Assembly: GCF_000242595.2 (NCBI RefSeq)
Contig: NC_017098.1
Span: 2,356,001-2,420,000 of the forward strand
From: Spirochaeta africana DSM 8902
Lineage (GTDB): Bacteria; Spirochaetota; Spirochaetia; DSM-27196; DSM-8902
Length of the DNA: 64,000 nucleotides
Direction of reading: 5' to 3'
The notes below the pieces were generated by a model. The model was not told the origin of the DNA and searched no databases. It saw only the letters and a list, made by a program, of their open reading frames with translations. This document shows positions 9,130 to 18,017 of this stretch, one piece after another (position 1 is the stretch's first letter; the number at the start of each line of letters is the position of its first letter). The translations under genes and the position numbers were made by a program.

Positions 9130-9953
9130 GGCTCGTCCTTGTGCAGCAGCGATATCATCAGTTCGATCTCCCCTTCGGTCCGGCCTACCCGGGCGGCTAT
9201 CCGCTCAAGTTTTTCCCCCATTGCATACAGCTCCCACACCTTGGCACGCATGCGCTGATGGGCAGTCATCTCGGCAGCACTTTCCGGTGAGGCCCCGGCG
9301 GCATCAACCGCTGGGGCACCAGACACAGCAGCAGGGGTAACGCGGCCGTTCGCGGCCGGGGGTTCTCCGTGCACCCCCGGGTCATCGCCGGGGTTAGCCG
9401 CCTGCTGCCCGGTTTGCCCGGCCTGCCCGGTCTGCCCACTGGCCGCAGCCTGGCCGGCCTCCCCGGTTTTTCCGGTCTGCCCGTCCTGATCAGCCTGGCT
9501 GGCCGCTCTGCCCGGAGCTCCCAGAACTGCGGAGGCGCCTGCATCTTCTGCATCTCGCGCAACTGCGGAGGCGCCCGAAGCGCTCGGCGCAGAAGTGGCG
9601 CCCTGGTCGGCGGACGGTGCCGAAGATTCAGGATTTTTCCCTGCCTGTTTGGCCTTTCTCAGCTGTACATACAACTGATCACCGCGATCTGCTTTGGCAA
9701 GTTCGGTATGCAGGAGGGTAATCTTGCGATCTGCAGAATCAAGCAGCTCCTTTATCTGCAGAATGCGATCCTCGAGCAGCTGGATATTGCGATCGGTGGT
9801 GGCATTCAGTTCGACAATCACCCCGCTGATTTCGCTGCGAAGCTCTTCCATCAACTTGCGAGGTCGAATTCGCCGCTCAATGCGTCCCAAGAGTAAAATC
9901 GCCACCGCTATAGTGACCGTCAGTGATATCAGCAGACTGATTAATGCGCTCAT
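9126..9953 (-). CDS. Membrane-anchored coiled-coil protein, SwrB-like
   Basis: This 275-residue protein has one N-terminal membrane helix (residues 2-22), a basic stretch RRIRPRK, a coiled coil at about 30-100, a low-complexity Ala/Gly/Ser/Gln linker (about 108-220) that includes GQTG-type repeats, and a C-terminal helix-turn-helix-like segment (KVWELYAMGEKLERIAARV). The same arrangement and the position downstream of the flagellar sigma factor match SwrB of Bacillus subtilis, which promotes basal-body maturation. Homology is inferred from architecture and synteny, not shown. It ends ATGA-coupled to the Hsp70 gene. Confidence 0.6.
   Translation of the reverse strand: MSALISLLISLTVTIAVAILLLGRIERRIRPRKLMEELRSEISGVIVELNATTDRNIQLLEDRILQIKELLDSADRKITLLHTELAKADRGDQLYVQLRKAKQAGKNPESSAPSADQGATSAPSASGASAVARDAEDAGASAVLGAPGRAASQADQDGQTGKTGEAGQAAASGQTGQAGQTGQQAANPGDDPGVHGEPPAANGRVTPAAVSGAPAVDAAGASPESAAEMTAHQRMRAKVWELYAMGEKLERIAARVGRTEGEIELMISLLHKDEP
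9402..9482 (-). repeat. Collagen-like GQTG/GKTG short repeats within the SwrB-like gene
   Basis: A run of related 9- to 12-bp units encodes Gly-Gln-Thr-Gly, Gly-Lys-Thr-Gly and Gly-Glu-Ala-Gly motifs in the linker of the SwrB-like protein. It is a coding low-complexity repeat and likely to vary in length between strains. Confidence 0.6.
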
Positions 9954-9968
9954 ATACCGCAGCAGTCC

Positions 9969-10292
9969 CTATCCAGAGAAGTCGATGTTACGTCCCAGAT
10001 TCGGATCCCGCAGCTGCGCCTCGGTATCCTCGTCATCCTGATCTCGCTTGTGTCGTGACGAGCTGTGTCGTCGATCCTGTTTTGCTTCATCGTCGTCGTG
10101 CACCTTTTCGGGACCATCCTGAATCTCCTCGCTCTCCTGCACACTGCGGCTTTTCAGCGCAGTTTTCTGCTCTATTTCACGACCCACCGCTTCCTGATTG
10201 TGGATTTCGGCGTTGCGAATGGAAGACTGATTCCGCCCGACATCGTCAAGTCGAGCAAACAATGTCTGCAGGTCGATCGGCTGAATCGACAT
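9969..10292 (-). CDS. Small charged hypothetical protein of the fla operon
   Basis: This 107-residue protein has no recognisable domain. It starts MSIQPIDLQTLFARLDDVG and ends DPNLGRNIDFSG, with a very polar, Asp/Glu/Arg/Lys-rich middle that is probably disordered. The more ordered-looking ends suggest short binding motifs. GGGAGG precedes the ATG. It lies 3 bp after fapA and 15 bp before the SwrB-like gene, so it is probably co-translated with the operon. I do not recognise a function. Confidence 0.7.
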   Translation of the reverse strand: MSIQPIDLQTLFARLDDVGRNQSSIRNAEIHNQEAVGREIEQKTALKSRSVQESEEIQDGPEKVHDDDEAKQDRRHSSSRHKRDQDDEDTEAQLRDPNLGRNIDFSG

Positions 10293-10295
10293 GGC

Positions 10296-12236
10296 TTACC
10301 TCCCGAGCGGAACATCCTCCGGCTCTACATACTTGGTAATCTTGACCATCCCGTTCTCGTTGACAAACGTTACCGCCTTGTACTCACTGCGAACTTCCTG
10401 AACGGCATCCTTGATATTTATCTTGACCCCCTGGAACACCGTACCGGAGGCACTGATGCGTCCCTGGTTTTTCAGCTGTGCCAGATAGTTGTTGATCCCC
10501 TGAATCTGCTGTTCTATTTCCTGCAGTTCCATGGTGAGGTCTGCCTTGCGTCGCCGCTGCTCTTTGTACTGCTGCTGTTTTTCCGGGGTCAGCTTTTGCT
10601 TGGACTTGACCGCTGCATCAAACCGGGCAACATTCAGGCTGGCTTCCTCCAGCTCCCGCTTGCGCTCACTCTGCCGTTCCTGAAGCTCTTCCAGCTCCTC
10701 TCGCTTACGCGGGTCGTAGCCCACCTCCAGGATGGTCTCTGCACCTGCTACCGATCCAAGGGTTTTGGCTGCGATCTCCTCGGATGCACGCAGGTGACCG
10801 CCTACAATAGCGGCACGCTTGCCTTTACACAGGATGCGGCGATTACAGTTAACCTGGGAGTTGATAATCCCGTCACTCACCACTACAAACTCACCGACAT
10901 GTACATTGGCATTCTCGATGAACTTTGCAAACACGCTCTTGCCGCAGCGAATGGTTCCCTCGTTGCGTCCGGTAATACCCTGGTGCACGATTACATCGCC
11001 TTCGGCATCGATCTCGGCCTTGCCGACAGTGCCAAGTATCTCGATGTTGCCGGAGGCTTTTACGATGAACCCGTCATCAACGCTGCCCTTTACCAGAACA
11101 GTACCAAGAAAGGTCACGTTACCGGTCTTGAGACTGACATCCCCATCTACGGTGTATACCGGATCGACTGTCAGCTTGTTATTATGGATAAGCACCTGAC
11201 CATTGATCAGCGCGATCGCAGTATTACCGTCGTCCGAAAGCTTGACGTTCTTGCCAACCTCAACCTTGATGTCCTTGCCGTTGGTGGCCGGCAACATCTT
11301 GCCGGTGACCGTAGTACCATCAACCCCCGGCTCAGGCGGCACCTTCTTGGCCAGCGCCTGCCCTTCCACCACGTTCTGGACAAGATTCAGCTCCTTGAAA
11401 TCCACTTTGCCCTTGTCGTCCTGCTTGAGTTGCACATGGCTGGTATCAGTCTGAAAGGTATACTGAATACGTGCATCACGGCCATTGACCGGCGGTGTGC
11501 CTTCGGCAATCAGGATCGGGTCCTTGTACAGCGGCGCTTCGTCCAGTCGTTTCAACACCTCGTCCTTAATCCCGAACACGATGTCATTAGATTCCAGAAA
11601 CTGCTCCAGGGTCTTGAGTGACGGGTCTGTTCCCCCAGGACCAGGCGGGAACAGGGTAAGATAGGCCTTCATCTCGGCCTCGGCGAGCTCGACCGAAAGG
11701 GCAGCATCGTTGGCGGGGTTGTAGGCAATGTCGCCAATCCTGATAAACGTGTCTTCCGCCCGCTTGACCGCCTTCTCGACCAGAGCCGGATTTACCTTGG
11801 CTGCGGTTCGCGCCGAAACGGCATCCATAGCCTTGCGTACGGTCGCTGCTGCACCCTCGCCAACCGGTGGTTTGATCTTGAGCATGATTCCGTCGGGGGT
11901 CAGTTTTACCAGAGCCTCGCCGTCGCGATCGCTGGAGCCGGCTTCCTCAAAGCCCAGATCGAATCCCATATCTCCATCAAAGGATCCGGTCATCTGATGC
12001 ATTTTCTGTGCAGCATAGGCGAGCAGCATAACCGGTTTTCGCCCGACACCCAGAACCCCACTATGGCCCTTGTCGAGCACCTCATATTCTATCTCGGCGA
12101 TCGGCACCTGCAGTTCGATACTGGCCTGTTCCAGGGCATCCTCCAGGGTCGGGCCGGAGACATTAATCGATCGCCGTTCACGATCCTCGTCTCGCATGGT
12201 GCGCATAAAATCCTGGAGTTTATCGTAGGTGATCAT
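10296..12236 (-). CDS. fapA: FapA family protein with N-terminal Jag-N domain (DUF342)
   Basis: This 646-residue protein carries a Jag-N-like segment near residues 25-70 (SGPTLEDALEQASIELQVPI, then GHSGVLGVGRKP). The long beta-helix FapA core follows at about 220-500, with glycine-rich turns such as TVTGKMLPATNGKDI and SGNIEILGTVGKAEI. A coiled coil (about 515-600) and a short tail end the protein. FapA proteins are associated with flagellar assembly or polarity in several bacteria, and Jag-N occurs in envelope and RNA-linked proteins. GGAGGG precedes the ATG. It follows fliA by 22 bp, a placement I recall from treponemes. Confidence 0.85.
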   Translation of the reverse strand: MITYDKLQDFMRTMRDEDRERRSINVSGPTLEDALEQASIELQVPIAEIEYEVLDKGHSGVLGVGRKPVMLLAYAAQKMHQMTGSFDGDMGFDLGFEEAGSSDRDGEALVKLTPDGIMLKIKPPVGEGAAATVRKAMDAVSARTAAKVNPALVEKAVKRAEDTFIRIGDIAYNPANDAALSVELAEAEMKAYLTLFPPGPGGTDPSLKTLEQFLESNDIVFGIKDEVLKRLDEAPLYKDPILIAEGTPPVNGRDARIQYTFQTDTSHVQLKQDDKGKVDFKELNLVQNVVEGQALAKKVPPEPGVDGTTVTGKMLPATNGKDIKVEVGKNVKLSDDGNTAIALINGQVLIHNNKLTVDPVYTVDGDVSLKTGNVTFLGTVLVKGSVDDGFIVKASGNIEILGTVGKAEIDAEGDVIVHQGITGRNEGTIRCGKSVFAKFIENANVHVGEFVVVSDGIINSQVNCNRRILCKGKRAAIVGGHLRASEEIAAKTLGSVAGAETILEVGYDPRKREELEELQERQSERKRELEEASLNVARFDAAVKSKQKLTPEKQQQYKEQRRRKADLTMELQEIEQQIQGINNYLAQLKNQGRISASGTVFQGVKINIKDAVQEVRSEYKAVTFVNENGMVKITKYVEPEDVPLGR

Positions 12237-12258
12237 TGGCCCTCCGCTTCAGGGCGGC

Positions 12259-13047
12259 CTACAGGATACCCTTCTTGATATTCGTGAGCTTTGCCCTGAG
12301 CCGCATAATTGCCCTGGTGTGCAGCTGGGAGATGCGCGACTCTGTTACCTTGAGAATCGCGCCGATCTCCTTGAGGGTTAAATCCTCATAATAATACAAC
12401 ACCAGAACCTTCTTTTCTTTTTCGGGCAATTCCTGGATAGACTGAACAATTACCCGCCGGATCTCGTCCTTTTCCACTATAACATCGGGATTCAAGGATG
12501 GCGAGGACTCAATGCTGTCTGCGATAGATACATTGTCGGATTCATCACCGGTATACCAGACGTCGTTCAGGGAGAGAATCGAGGTACCGCTGATCTTCAT
12601 CATGGTCTTTTCAAAATCCTTGATGGTTACGCCCATGGCGTTGGCAATCTCCTGATCCGTGGCTGCCCGTCCCAGCGATGCTTCAAGGTCCCGGATAACC
12701 TGCTCAACCTCTCGGGTTTTCTGCCGCACCGAACGGGGAACCCAGTCGATCGAACGCAGTTCGTCAAAGATAGCCCCGCGGATACGGGTCACTGCATAGG
12801 TCTTGAACTTGACATGCTTGTTGGGATCGAACTTTTCGATAGCATCAAACAGCCCGAACACTCCATAGCCAACCAGGTCATCAAACTCGACATTCTGCGG
12901 CATACCCACCGCAACCTTGCCGGCTACATACTTAACGAGCGGCGAATACTGCCTGATCAGGCGATCACGAATTGCAGGATCCTTACTGTCCCGGTAAAGC
13001 TGCCAGAGTTCCTCTTCGGTTTTACCGGCTAACTGTTGTTCCGCCAT
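12259..13047 (-). CDS. fliA: Flagellar sigma factor sigma28 (FliA/WhiG type)
   Basis: This 262-residue sigma70-family factor directs RNA polymerase to late flagellar genes. Region 2 is seen as [20 protein letters not shown] with [20 protein letters not shown] and [19 protein letters not shown], followed by the FliA-typical [10 protein letters not shown]. Region 3 is at about 125-165, and region 4 ends [24 protein letters not shown] lies upstream of the ATG. Length fits FliA/SigD/WhiG. No flgM anti-sigma gene lies nearby. Confidence 0.94.
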   Translation of the reverse strand: MAEQQLAGKTEEELWQLYRDSKDPAIRDRLIRQYSPLVKYVAGKVAVGMPQNVEFDDLVGYGVFGLFDAIEKFDPNKHVKFKTYAVTRIRGAIFDELRSIDWVPRSVRQKTREVEQVIRDLEASLGRAATDQEIANAMGVTIKDFEKTMMKISGTSILSLNDVWYTGDESDNVSIADSIESSPSLNPDVIVEKDEIRRVIVQSIQELPEKEKKVLVLYYYEDLTLKEIGAILKVTESRISQLHTRAIMRLRAKLTNIKKGIL

Positions 13048-13052
13048 ACCCG

Positions 13053-13721
13053 TTATCCTTGCTTTTCACGTTGTAAAACTGTACGAATTGCTTGAGCAAT
13101 TTCCTTGGCCTGTTCCGGATTCTCAGGACCATCGACTGACTGTTCAATTCCCTCGACTGGCTCCTCGGCCGAGATAAACGCATCGGCCATCCCCTCCATA
13201 TCCGGCAGGGCATCAATCGACTCGACATCAACCGCATCACTCCCGCTGTCGATCTCATCCGGATCAGCGGCAGCTGCCGCATCGGCGGCGGTATCCGCCG
13301 AATGCTGCTCCTGTACTTCCTCTACCAGTTCAGCATCTATCCCCGGCCTGAAACCGGAATCATCTGATGCATCGCCCTCGTCAGCAGTGCCGGTCGCAGC
13401 CACTGTCTGACCTGCAGCCGGTACTGTGTCGGAGTCTGCGGCGGCTTCAGGATGCGCATAGGCACTGCGCCGCAGATCATCATCATCGTCCTCTCCGACC
13501 GAGATATCCAGTCCGCTGCCGCCAGCAGCCTCAAACAGCTCCGGCAAGAAACGTTCCAGCAACATGGCGGATCCGAACCCGAAACCGGCAAACAGGGAGC
13601 CGCCAATCAGGCTGCGCAGGAGTATGTAACCAAAGGGCACACCTGCCAGCAATCCGGCAAACAGGGCTATCCCAGTTGCGGTTGCGCCGGCTACAGCTGC
13701 CATTCGTACGGTAAAACCCAT
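13053..13721 (-). CDS. Small membrane protein with acidic cytoplasmic or periplasmic tail, function unknown
   Basis: This 222-residue protein starts at ATG 13721 ([12 protein letters not shown]), preceded by GTGGGAG; the upstream GTG reading is less likely. Residues 5-55 contain glycine-rich hydrophobic helices suggesting two membrane segments. The rest is extremely acidic and Ala/Asp-rich (a DDDDD run near 75), then a helical C-terminus ([20 protein letters not shown]). It lies between flhG and fliA, 5 bp before fliA. I do not recognise the family; the position suggests a flagellar or regulatory role. Confidence 0.7.
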   Translation of the reverse strand: MGFTVRMAAVAGATATGIALFAGLLAGVPFGYILLRSLIGGSLFAGFGFGSAMLLERFLPELFEAAGGSGLDISVGEDDDDDLRRSAYAHPEAAADSDTVPAAGQTVAATGTADEGDASDDSGFRPGIDAELVEEVQEQHSADTAADAAAAADPDEIDSGSDAVDVESIDALPDMEGMADAFISAEEPVEGIEQSVDGPENPEQAKEIAQAIRTVLQREKQG

Positions 13722-13752
13722 GAAAACTCCCACTTTCCCCGTTCCCACCTAA

Positions 13753-13781
13753 AGATTAGGTCAAAATAATACAGTCGTCAA
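13753..13781 (-). promoter_or_regulatory. Possible internal promoter before the fliA segment
   Basis: On the minus strand TTGACG (13776-13781) lies just after the flhG stop, with TAATCT (13753-13758) 17 bp further on. The -10 match is weak. A short inverted repeat, CCTAA-tct-TTAGG, overlaps the -10. If real, it would let fliA and the distal genes be transcribed separately. Confidence 0.3.
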
Positions 13782-13787
13782 GTTATG

Positions 13788-14642
13788 CTACGCCGAGGCC
13801 GAGAACAGCTTCTTGATAAAGCTGCCAATCCCCTTCCCCTCACGAAATTCAACCTTCTCCAGCCGACTGACAAGCTGCTGCACCGACAGGGCGGCCTTGC
13901 TTTTTGGATCCAGTACCGTAAACGGCTTCTGCTTGAGCACTGCCTGCTGTACAATCGGATCCTCGTAGACATATCCCAGGTAGTCCACCTTCAGATTCAG
14001 AAACTGGCCGGCGATGTTGATGACCCGCTCGGCCACCTTTTTTCCTTCGGTAACACTCTTCACCCGATTCACCACCAGTTTCAGTCCAAGATTGGTATCC
14101 TCAACCTCGGTAGCGATGATCTTGATAAGACCATAGGCATCGGTTATCGCGGTTGGCTCCGGGGTGGTAACAATAATGGCCTCGTCGGCAGCTGCGATAA
14201 ATCCCATGACGTTACTCGAAACGCCAGCACTGGTATCGATGATTATTACATCAGCATCTGAAAGGGCAGAAATCTCCTGTATGAAGTTATTGCGCTCTTC
14301 ATCGGTCAGGTTGGCAATCTTGGCAAATCCGGAAGCCCCGGCTACGATCTGAATACCGTAATTGGTGTCCATGATTATTTCCTGCATCGTTTTCTGTTTA
14401 CGGATCAGATGATACAGGTTGTACTTCGGGATTATGCCCAGTACCACGTTTACGTTCGCCAACCCGAGGTCGGCATCCATCAGCACCACCTTTTTTCCGA
14501 TCTTGCCATACGCGATAGCCAGGTTGGTGCTCATATTGGTTTTGCCAACCCCGCCTTTTCCGCTGGCAACGGTTATGATCCGCGTTTTTGAGTCCGGGGC
14601 ATGCTTCATCATCTCCCGCAATGTCTCTGCCTGGTCAGCCAT
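13788..14642 (-). CDS. flhG: MinD-like ATPase FlhG (YlxH/FleN)
   Basis: This 284-residue ParA/MinD-type ATPase controls flagellar number and placement together with FlhF. The deviant Walker A is KGGVGKT at residues 29-35 after a short N-terminal segment, as in FlhG. Later motifs include VVLMDADLGLANVNVVLGI and DVIIIDTSAGVSSNVMGF, and a C-terminal amphipathic helix (GIGSFIKKLFSASA) fits membrane targeting. The ATG at 14642 follows GGGAGAA and overlaps the flhF end by 8 bp, so the two are probably translationally coupled. Confidence 0.92.
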   Translation of the reverse strand: MADQAETLREMMKHAPDSKTRIITVASGKGGVGKTNMSTNLAIAYGKIGKKVVLMDADLGLANVNVVLGIIPKYNLYHLIRKQKTMQEIIMDTNYGIQIVAGASGFAKIANLTDEERNNFIQEISALSDADVIIIDTSAGVSSNVMGFIAAADEAIIVTTPEPTAITDAYGLIKIIATEVEDTNLGLKLVVNRVKSVTEGKKVAERVINIAGQFLNLKVDYLGYVYEDPIVQQAVLKQKPFTVLDPKSKAALSVQQLVSRLEKVEFREGKGIGSFIKKLFSASA

Positions 14643-15888
14643 GTAGTTCTCCCTCACCTGTTGATTTCTCATCCTCAGAAAAATGCCGATATACCTCGCC
14701 ACGGTCGGCGGTAAATCCATTCACATGCTTCAGCAGAAACGGAATTGATGCCCGCTCAATATCCTGCGGGACCTTCTGACCGTAGGTAACAAAACTCAAC
14801 TGTTTGCGCGCCTCATGCAGCACGCTGATAATGTTGCCAACCCGGGTTGTCTCGTCCAGCTTGGTCAGCACTACCGATTTATAGCCAAATGGTTCAAATT
14901 GTCGCAGGATTTCGTGCATATCGGATGTCTTGGTCGTGGCACTCATGCCCAGATGCACCGAGGAAGAAGCCCCGCAGCCATCAAGCAGGGCCCGCATCTT
15001 GCCAAGCCGTTCAAAGTCACGAGGGCTTTTCCCGATGGTATCGACAAAAATAATGTCAGCATCCTGATACATGGTGAGGTACTTCTTCATTTCATCCTTG
15101 TTCTCGACACTGTTAACCGGAATCCCCATAATATCGCCGTAGGTTTCCATCTGCTGGCGAGCACCGATACGATAATTGTCGATGGTCAGAATACGCACCT
15201 TGGCTGGCCCACGCTGCTGCGCCCCCCGGCCAAGCCCATACATCGCTGCCAGCTTCGCAATCGTTGTTGTTTTGCCCACCCCGGTCGGCCCGACCAGAAT
15301 AAATACCTCCGGTTTGGACATACGCTGTCTGGGGTATATATCCACCCCCTCACCGATCCAGGTAAGCACCTGCTGCTCTACTGCGGTCTGATCCTTCAGA
15401 TCCTCCATGGAAAAGGTACGGGTAATCCGCTCAATCATGCTGCGTATATAGCGTGGGCTGAAATCATTTTCCAGCAACAGGTTCTCTATCTGGTCGATAG
15501 CCGGATGCTCCGCGGGCGCGGTATCCGCCGGACGGTTGCCGAGCTGTTCCTTGAGAGACTTCACCTCGTCGAGGATAGTTTGCAGTGCCTTGGAATCCCC
15601 GCCTTTGTCGCTGCCTTTGTCCCTGCCTTTTTCGGCGGCAGCCTTATCACTGCGCTCCCCGACAGCAGAGAGAATTTTGCGCTTCTCCTCGTCTATATCA
15701 ATGCGTCGGCGCAACGGCTCTTTCGAGAGATACCCGGTAACCTCTACGCCATCGCGGGAGAACAATCCCAGAAAGCCGGGAATCCGGATATTGCGGTGAT
15801 GCATTACCTTGGCGCTTTCACCATACTTATGGTAAATCGACTGCATTACCTCCTGATACCCGAGCCCCTTTTCTACAAAATATTCCAT
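14635..15888 (-). CDS. flhF: SRP-type GTPase FlhF
   Basis: This 417-residue protein is the flagellar member of the SRP GTPases (Ffh/FtsY/FlhF), which recruits early flagellar components to the cell pole. It has an N-terminal basic segment, an acidic/charged linker (about 75-120), then an N-domain and a G-domain with [26 protein letters not shown] and VLTKLDET. The ATG at 15888 follows TGAGG; the GTG at 15900 overlaps the flhA stop and has poorer signals. Confidence 0.92.
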   Translation of the reverse strand: MEYFVEKGLGYQEVMQSIYHKYGESAKVMHHRNIRIPGFLGLFSRDGVEVTGYLSKEPLRRRIDIDEEKRKILSAVGERSDKAAAEKGRDKGSDKGGDSKALQTILDEVKSLKEQLGNRPADTAPAEHPAIDQIENLLLENDFSPRYIRSMIERITRTFSMEDLKDQTAVEQQVLTWIGEGVDIYPRQRMSKPEVFILVGPTGVGKTTTIAKLAAMYGLGRGAQQRGPAKVRILTIDNYRIGARQQMETYGDIMGIPVNSVENKDEMKKYLTMYQDADIIFVDTIGKSPRDFERLGKMRALLDGCGASSSVHLGMSATTKTSDMHEILRQFEPFGYKSVVLTKLDETTRVGNIISVLHEARKQLSFVTYGQKVPQDIERASIPFLLKHVNGFTADRGEVYRHFSEDEKSTGEGELHG

Positions 15889-15896
15889 ACCATTCC

Positions 15897-18017
15897 TCAC
15901 TGCATACTACCCTGTGTTTGTCGAGCCGGATCGATGCGCACCTCGCCGATGCCCTCTACCTGGATCTCCGGGATTATCTCAAGATTGGACAACACCACCA
16001 GATCCGGAATGTCCCGCTTGGTACTGCTTTTGACCAGGGCTCGCGCCGATTCCGAGGTCAGCACGATCGGAAAATAGCCCTGTCCGCGCACATCGCGCAC
16101 CGTATTCATAATGGCCGCAATCCATTTGCGGTATACATCCGGATCCAGTCCGGCCTGTACTCCACCGGCAGTCTCCACCCGGGAATCTATGATCATCTGT
16201 TCCAGCTGAGGATCCAGGGTAATGACCCGCAGATATTTGTGATCCTCAGAATACTGCAGACAAATTTGACGTGCAAGCCGTTGGCGTGCTTTTTCGGTAA
16301 GGAAGGCCGGATCCTTGGTTACCTTGCCGTAATCGGCCAGCGATTCAAATATGGAAACCAGATTCCGTATGGATACCTGCTCGGACAGCAGACTCTGCAG
16401 TACCTTCTGGATCTCTCCCAGCGACAACGCTGCAATAACATCCTCGACAACTGCCGGATAGTCCTGCTTGAGGTTATCGAGCATGCTGCGAACCTCCTGA
16501 CGATCCAGGATGTCCGCAGCGTGTCCTTTTATCAGCTCGGTCAGATGCGTGGCAATGATCGAGGGTGCATCCACCACAGTATAACCCGAACGCTCGGCCC
16601 GCGAGCGGTTTTCTTCAGTAATCCATTTTGCCGGAAGCTGAAATGCCGGGTCGACGGTGTCTTCCCCCGGGATATCATCCGATGCACCGCCCGGATTGAT
16701 TGCCAGATACGAACCCAGCCGGATCGCACCGCGACCGATCTCGACCCCGCGCAACTTGAGACAGTATTCCGGGGGTTCCAGGCGCATATTGTCGATAATC
16801 CGGATCCGGGGTATTACCACACCCAGATCCAGGGCAGCCTCCCGACGGATACGGGTTACCCGCTCCAGCAGCTCGGCCCCCCGATCCTTGTCCACCAGTG
16901 GCACCAGTCCGTACCCCAGCTCAAGCGAAATCGGATCCAGCGGGGCAACCGAGGTAAAGTCCTGCGGCTTCTCCGGCTGTTTTTTGGCGGCCTCTTTCTC
17001 CCGGGCTGCCGTTTCCTTGACCCGGTCCCGGTTCTGCAGGGCATACCCGAGGTACAGCGACAACCCGGCCATTGGCATAAGTACGTACCAGGGGAATCCA
17101 GGCAGCAGGCTCAGCATGATCAGGAATGCCCCGGCTATCCAGTATACCTTACCCTGGGCCGCAAACTGCTTGGTAACATCCCGGCCAAAGGTTGAGTCAG
17201 AGATCGCCCGGGTAACGATCAGCCCGGTGGCTGTGGAAATCAGCAGGGCGGGAAACTGCGATACCAGCCCGTCACCTATAGTAAGGCTGATATAGTTGTT
17301 GGCAGCCAGTTCAAACGGTTCACCGTGAATCGTAACCCCGACCACAATCCCGCCAAGGATATTCACAAAGGTTATTAGAATACCCACCTTGACGTTACCG
17401 GATACGAATTTACTTGCCCCGTCCATAGCCCCGTAAAATGCGGCCTCTCGCTGCAGTTCCTCTTTCTTGCGAGCCATTTCCTCTTCGGTGATGACACCGG
17501 CATTGAACTCAGCCTCGATACCGAACTGTTTCTGCGGCATCGCATCCAGGGTAAAACGGGCAGCTACCTCGGCGACCCGGGTAGCGCCCTTGGTGATAAC
17601 CAGGAACTGCACCGCTATCAGAATCACGAATATGATCACCCCGATAACCAGACCCTCGGTGCCAGCAGTACCAACTACAAATGTCGCAAAGGACCGTACA
17701 ATCCGGCCATCAAAGGCAGCACCCTGCGAAAGAATCAACCGTGTCGAGGAAACGTTCAAGGCCAGTCCGTATACGGTGGTCACCAGCAGGATGGTCGGGA
17801 ATACCGAAAAATCCAGTGCACGGCTGGTGTACAGAACAATCAGAACAATCAGCAACCCGACTACAAGGTTCACTGCCATCAAGGCATCCAGCAGTACGGT
17901 CGGCAAAGGAATCAGCATCATCATGATGATGACGATGACACCGCCGGCGACCATCATATCGCTGGACTCGGTAAATAGCGACAGGGGGTTTCGGCGTTCT
18001 GCAGCTAAATCAGCCAT
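15897..18017 (-). CDS. flhA: Flagellar export gate protein FlhA
   Basis: This 706-residue protein is the largest subunit of the flagellar type III export gate. About eight membrane helices occupy residues 20-330, including the FHIPEP-family sequence LDAMPQKQFGIEAE with the cytoplasmic loop rich in charged residues. The large cytoplasmic domain (about 360-700) forms the nonameric ring that docks chaperone-substrate complexes. AAGGAG lies 8 nt before ATG 18017, which is why I prefer it to the start nine codons upstream. It overlaps flhB by 8 bp. Confidence 0.95.
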   Translation of the reverse strand: MADLAAERRNPLSLFTESSDMMVAGGVIVIIMMMLIPLPTVLLDALMAVNLVVGLLIVLIVLYTSRALDFSVFPTILLVTTVYGLALNVSSTRLILSQGAAFDGRIVRSFATFVVGTAGTEGLVIGVIIFVILIAVQFLVITKGATRVAEVAARFTLDAMPQKQFGIEAEFNAGVITEEEMARKKEELQREAAFYGAMDGASKFVSGNVKVGILITFVNILGGIVVGVTIHGEPFELAANNYISLTIGDGLVSQFPALLISTATGLIVTRAISDSTFGRDVTKQFAAQGKVYWIAGAFLIMLSLLPGFPWYVLMPMAGLSLYLGYALQNRDRVKETAAREKEAAKKQPEKPQDFTSVAPLDPISLELGYGLVPLVDKDRGAELLERVTRIRREAALDLGVVIPRIRIIDNMRLEPPEYCLKLRGVEIGRGAIRLGSYLAINPGGASDDIPGEDTVDPAFQLPAKWITEENRSRAERSGYTVVDAPSIIATHLTELIKGHAADILDRQEVRSMLDNLKQDYPAVVEDVIAALSLGEIQKVLQSLLSEQVSIRNLVSIFESLADYGKVTKDPAFLTEKARQRLARQICLQYSEDHKYLRVITLDPQLEQMIIDSRVETAGGVQAGLDPDVYRKWIAAIMNTVRDVRGQGYFPIVLTSESARALVKSSTKRDIPDLVVLSNLEIIPEIQVEGIGEVRIDPARQTQGSMQ

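Noticed and set aside
9402-9482. Short repeated units considered as a CRISPR or DNA repeat array
   Set aside because: The units are in frame within the SwrB-like gene, vary in length, and encode GQTG motifs; there are no spacers.
10065-11621. 518-codon open frame on the plus strand
   Set aside because: It lies opposite fapA and the small downstream gene, with no ribosome-binding site or recognisable motifs.
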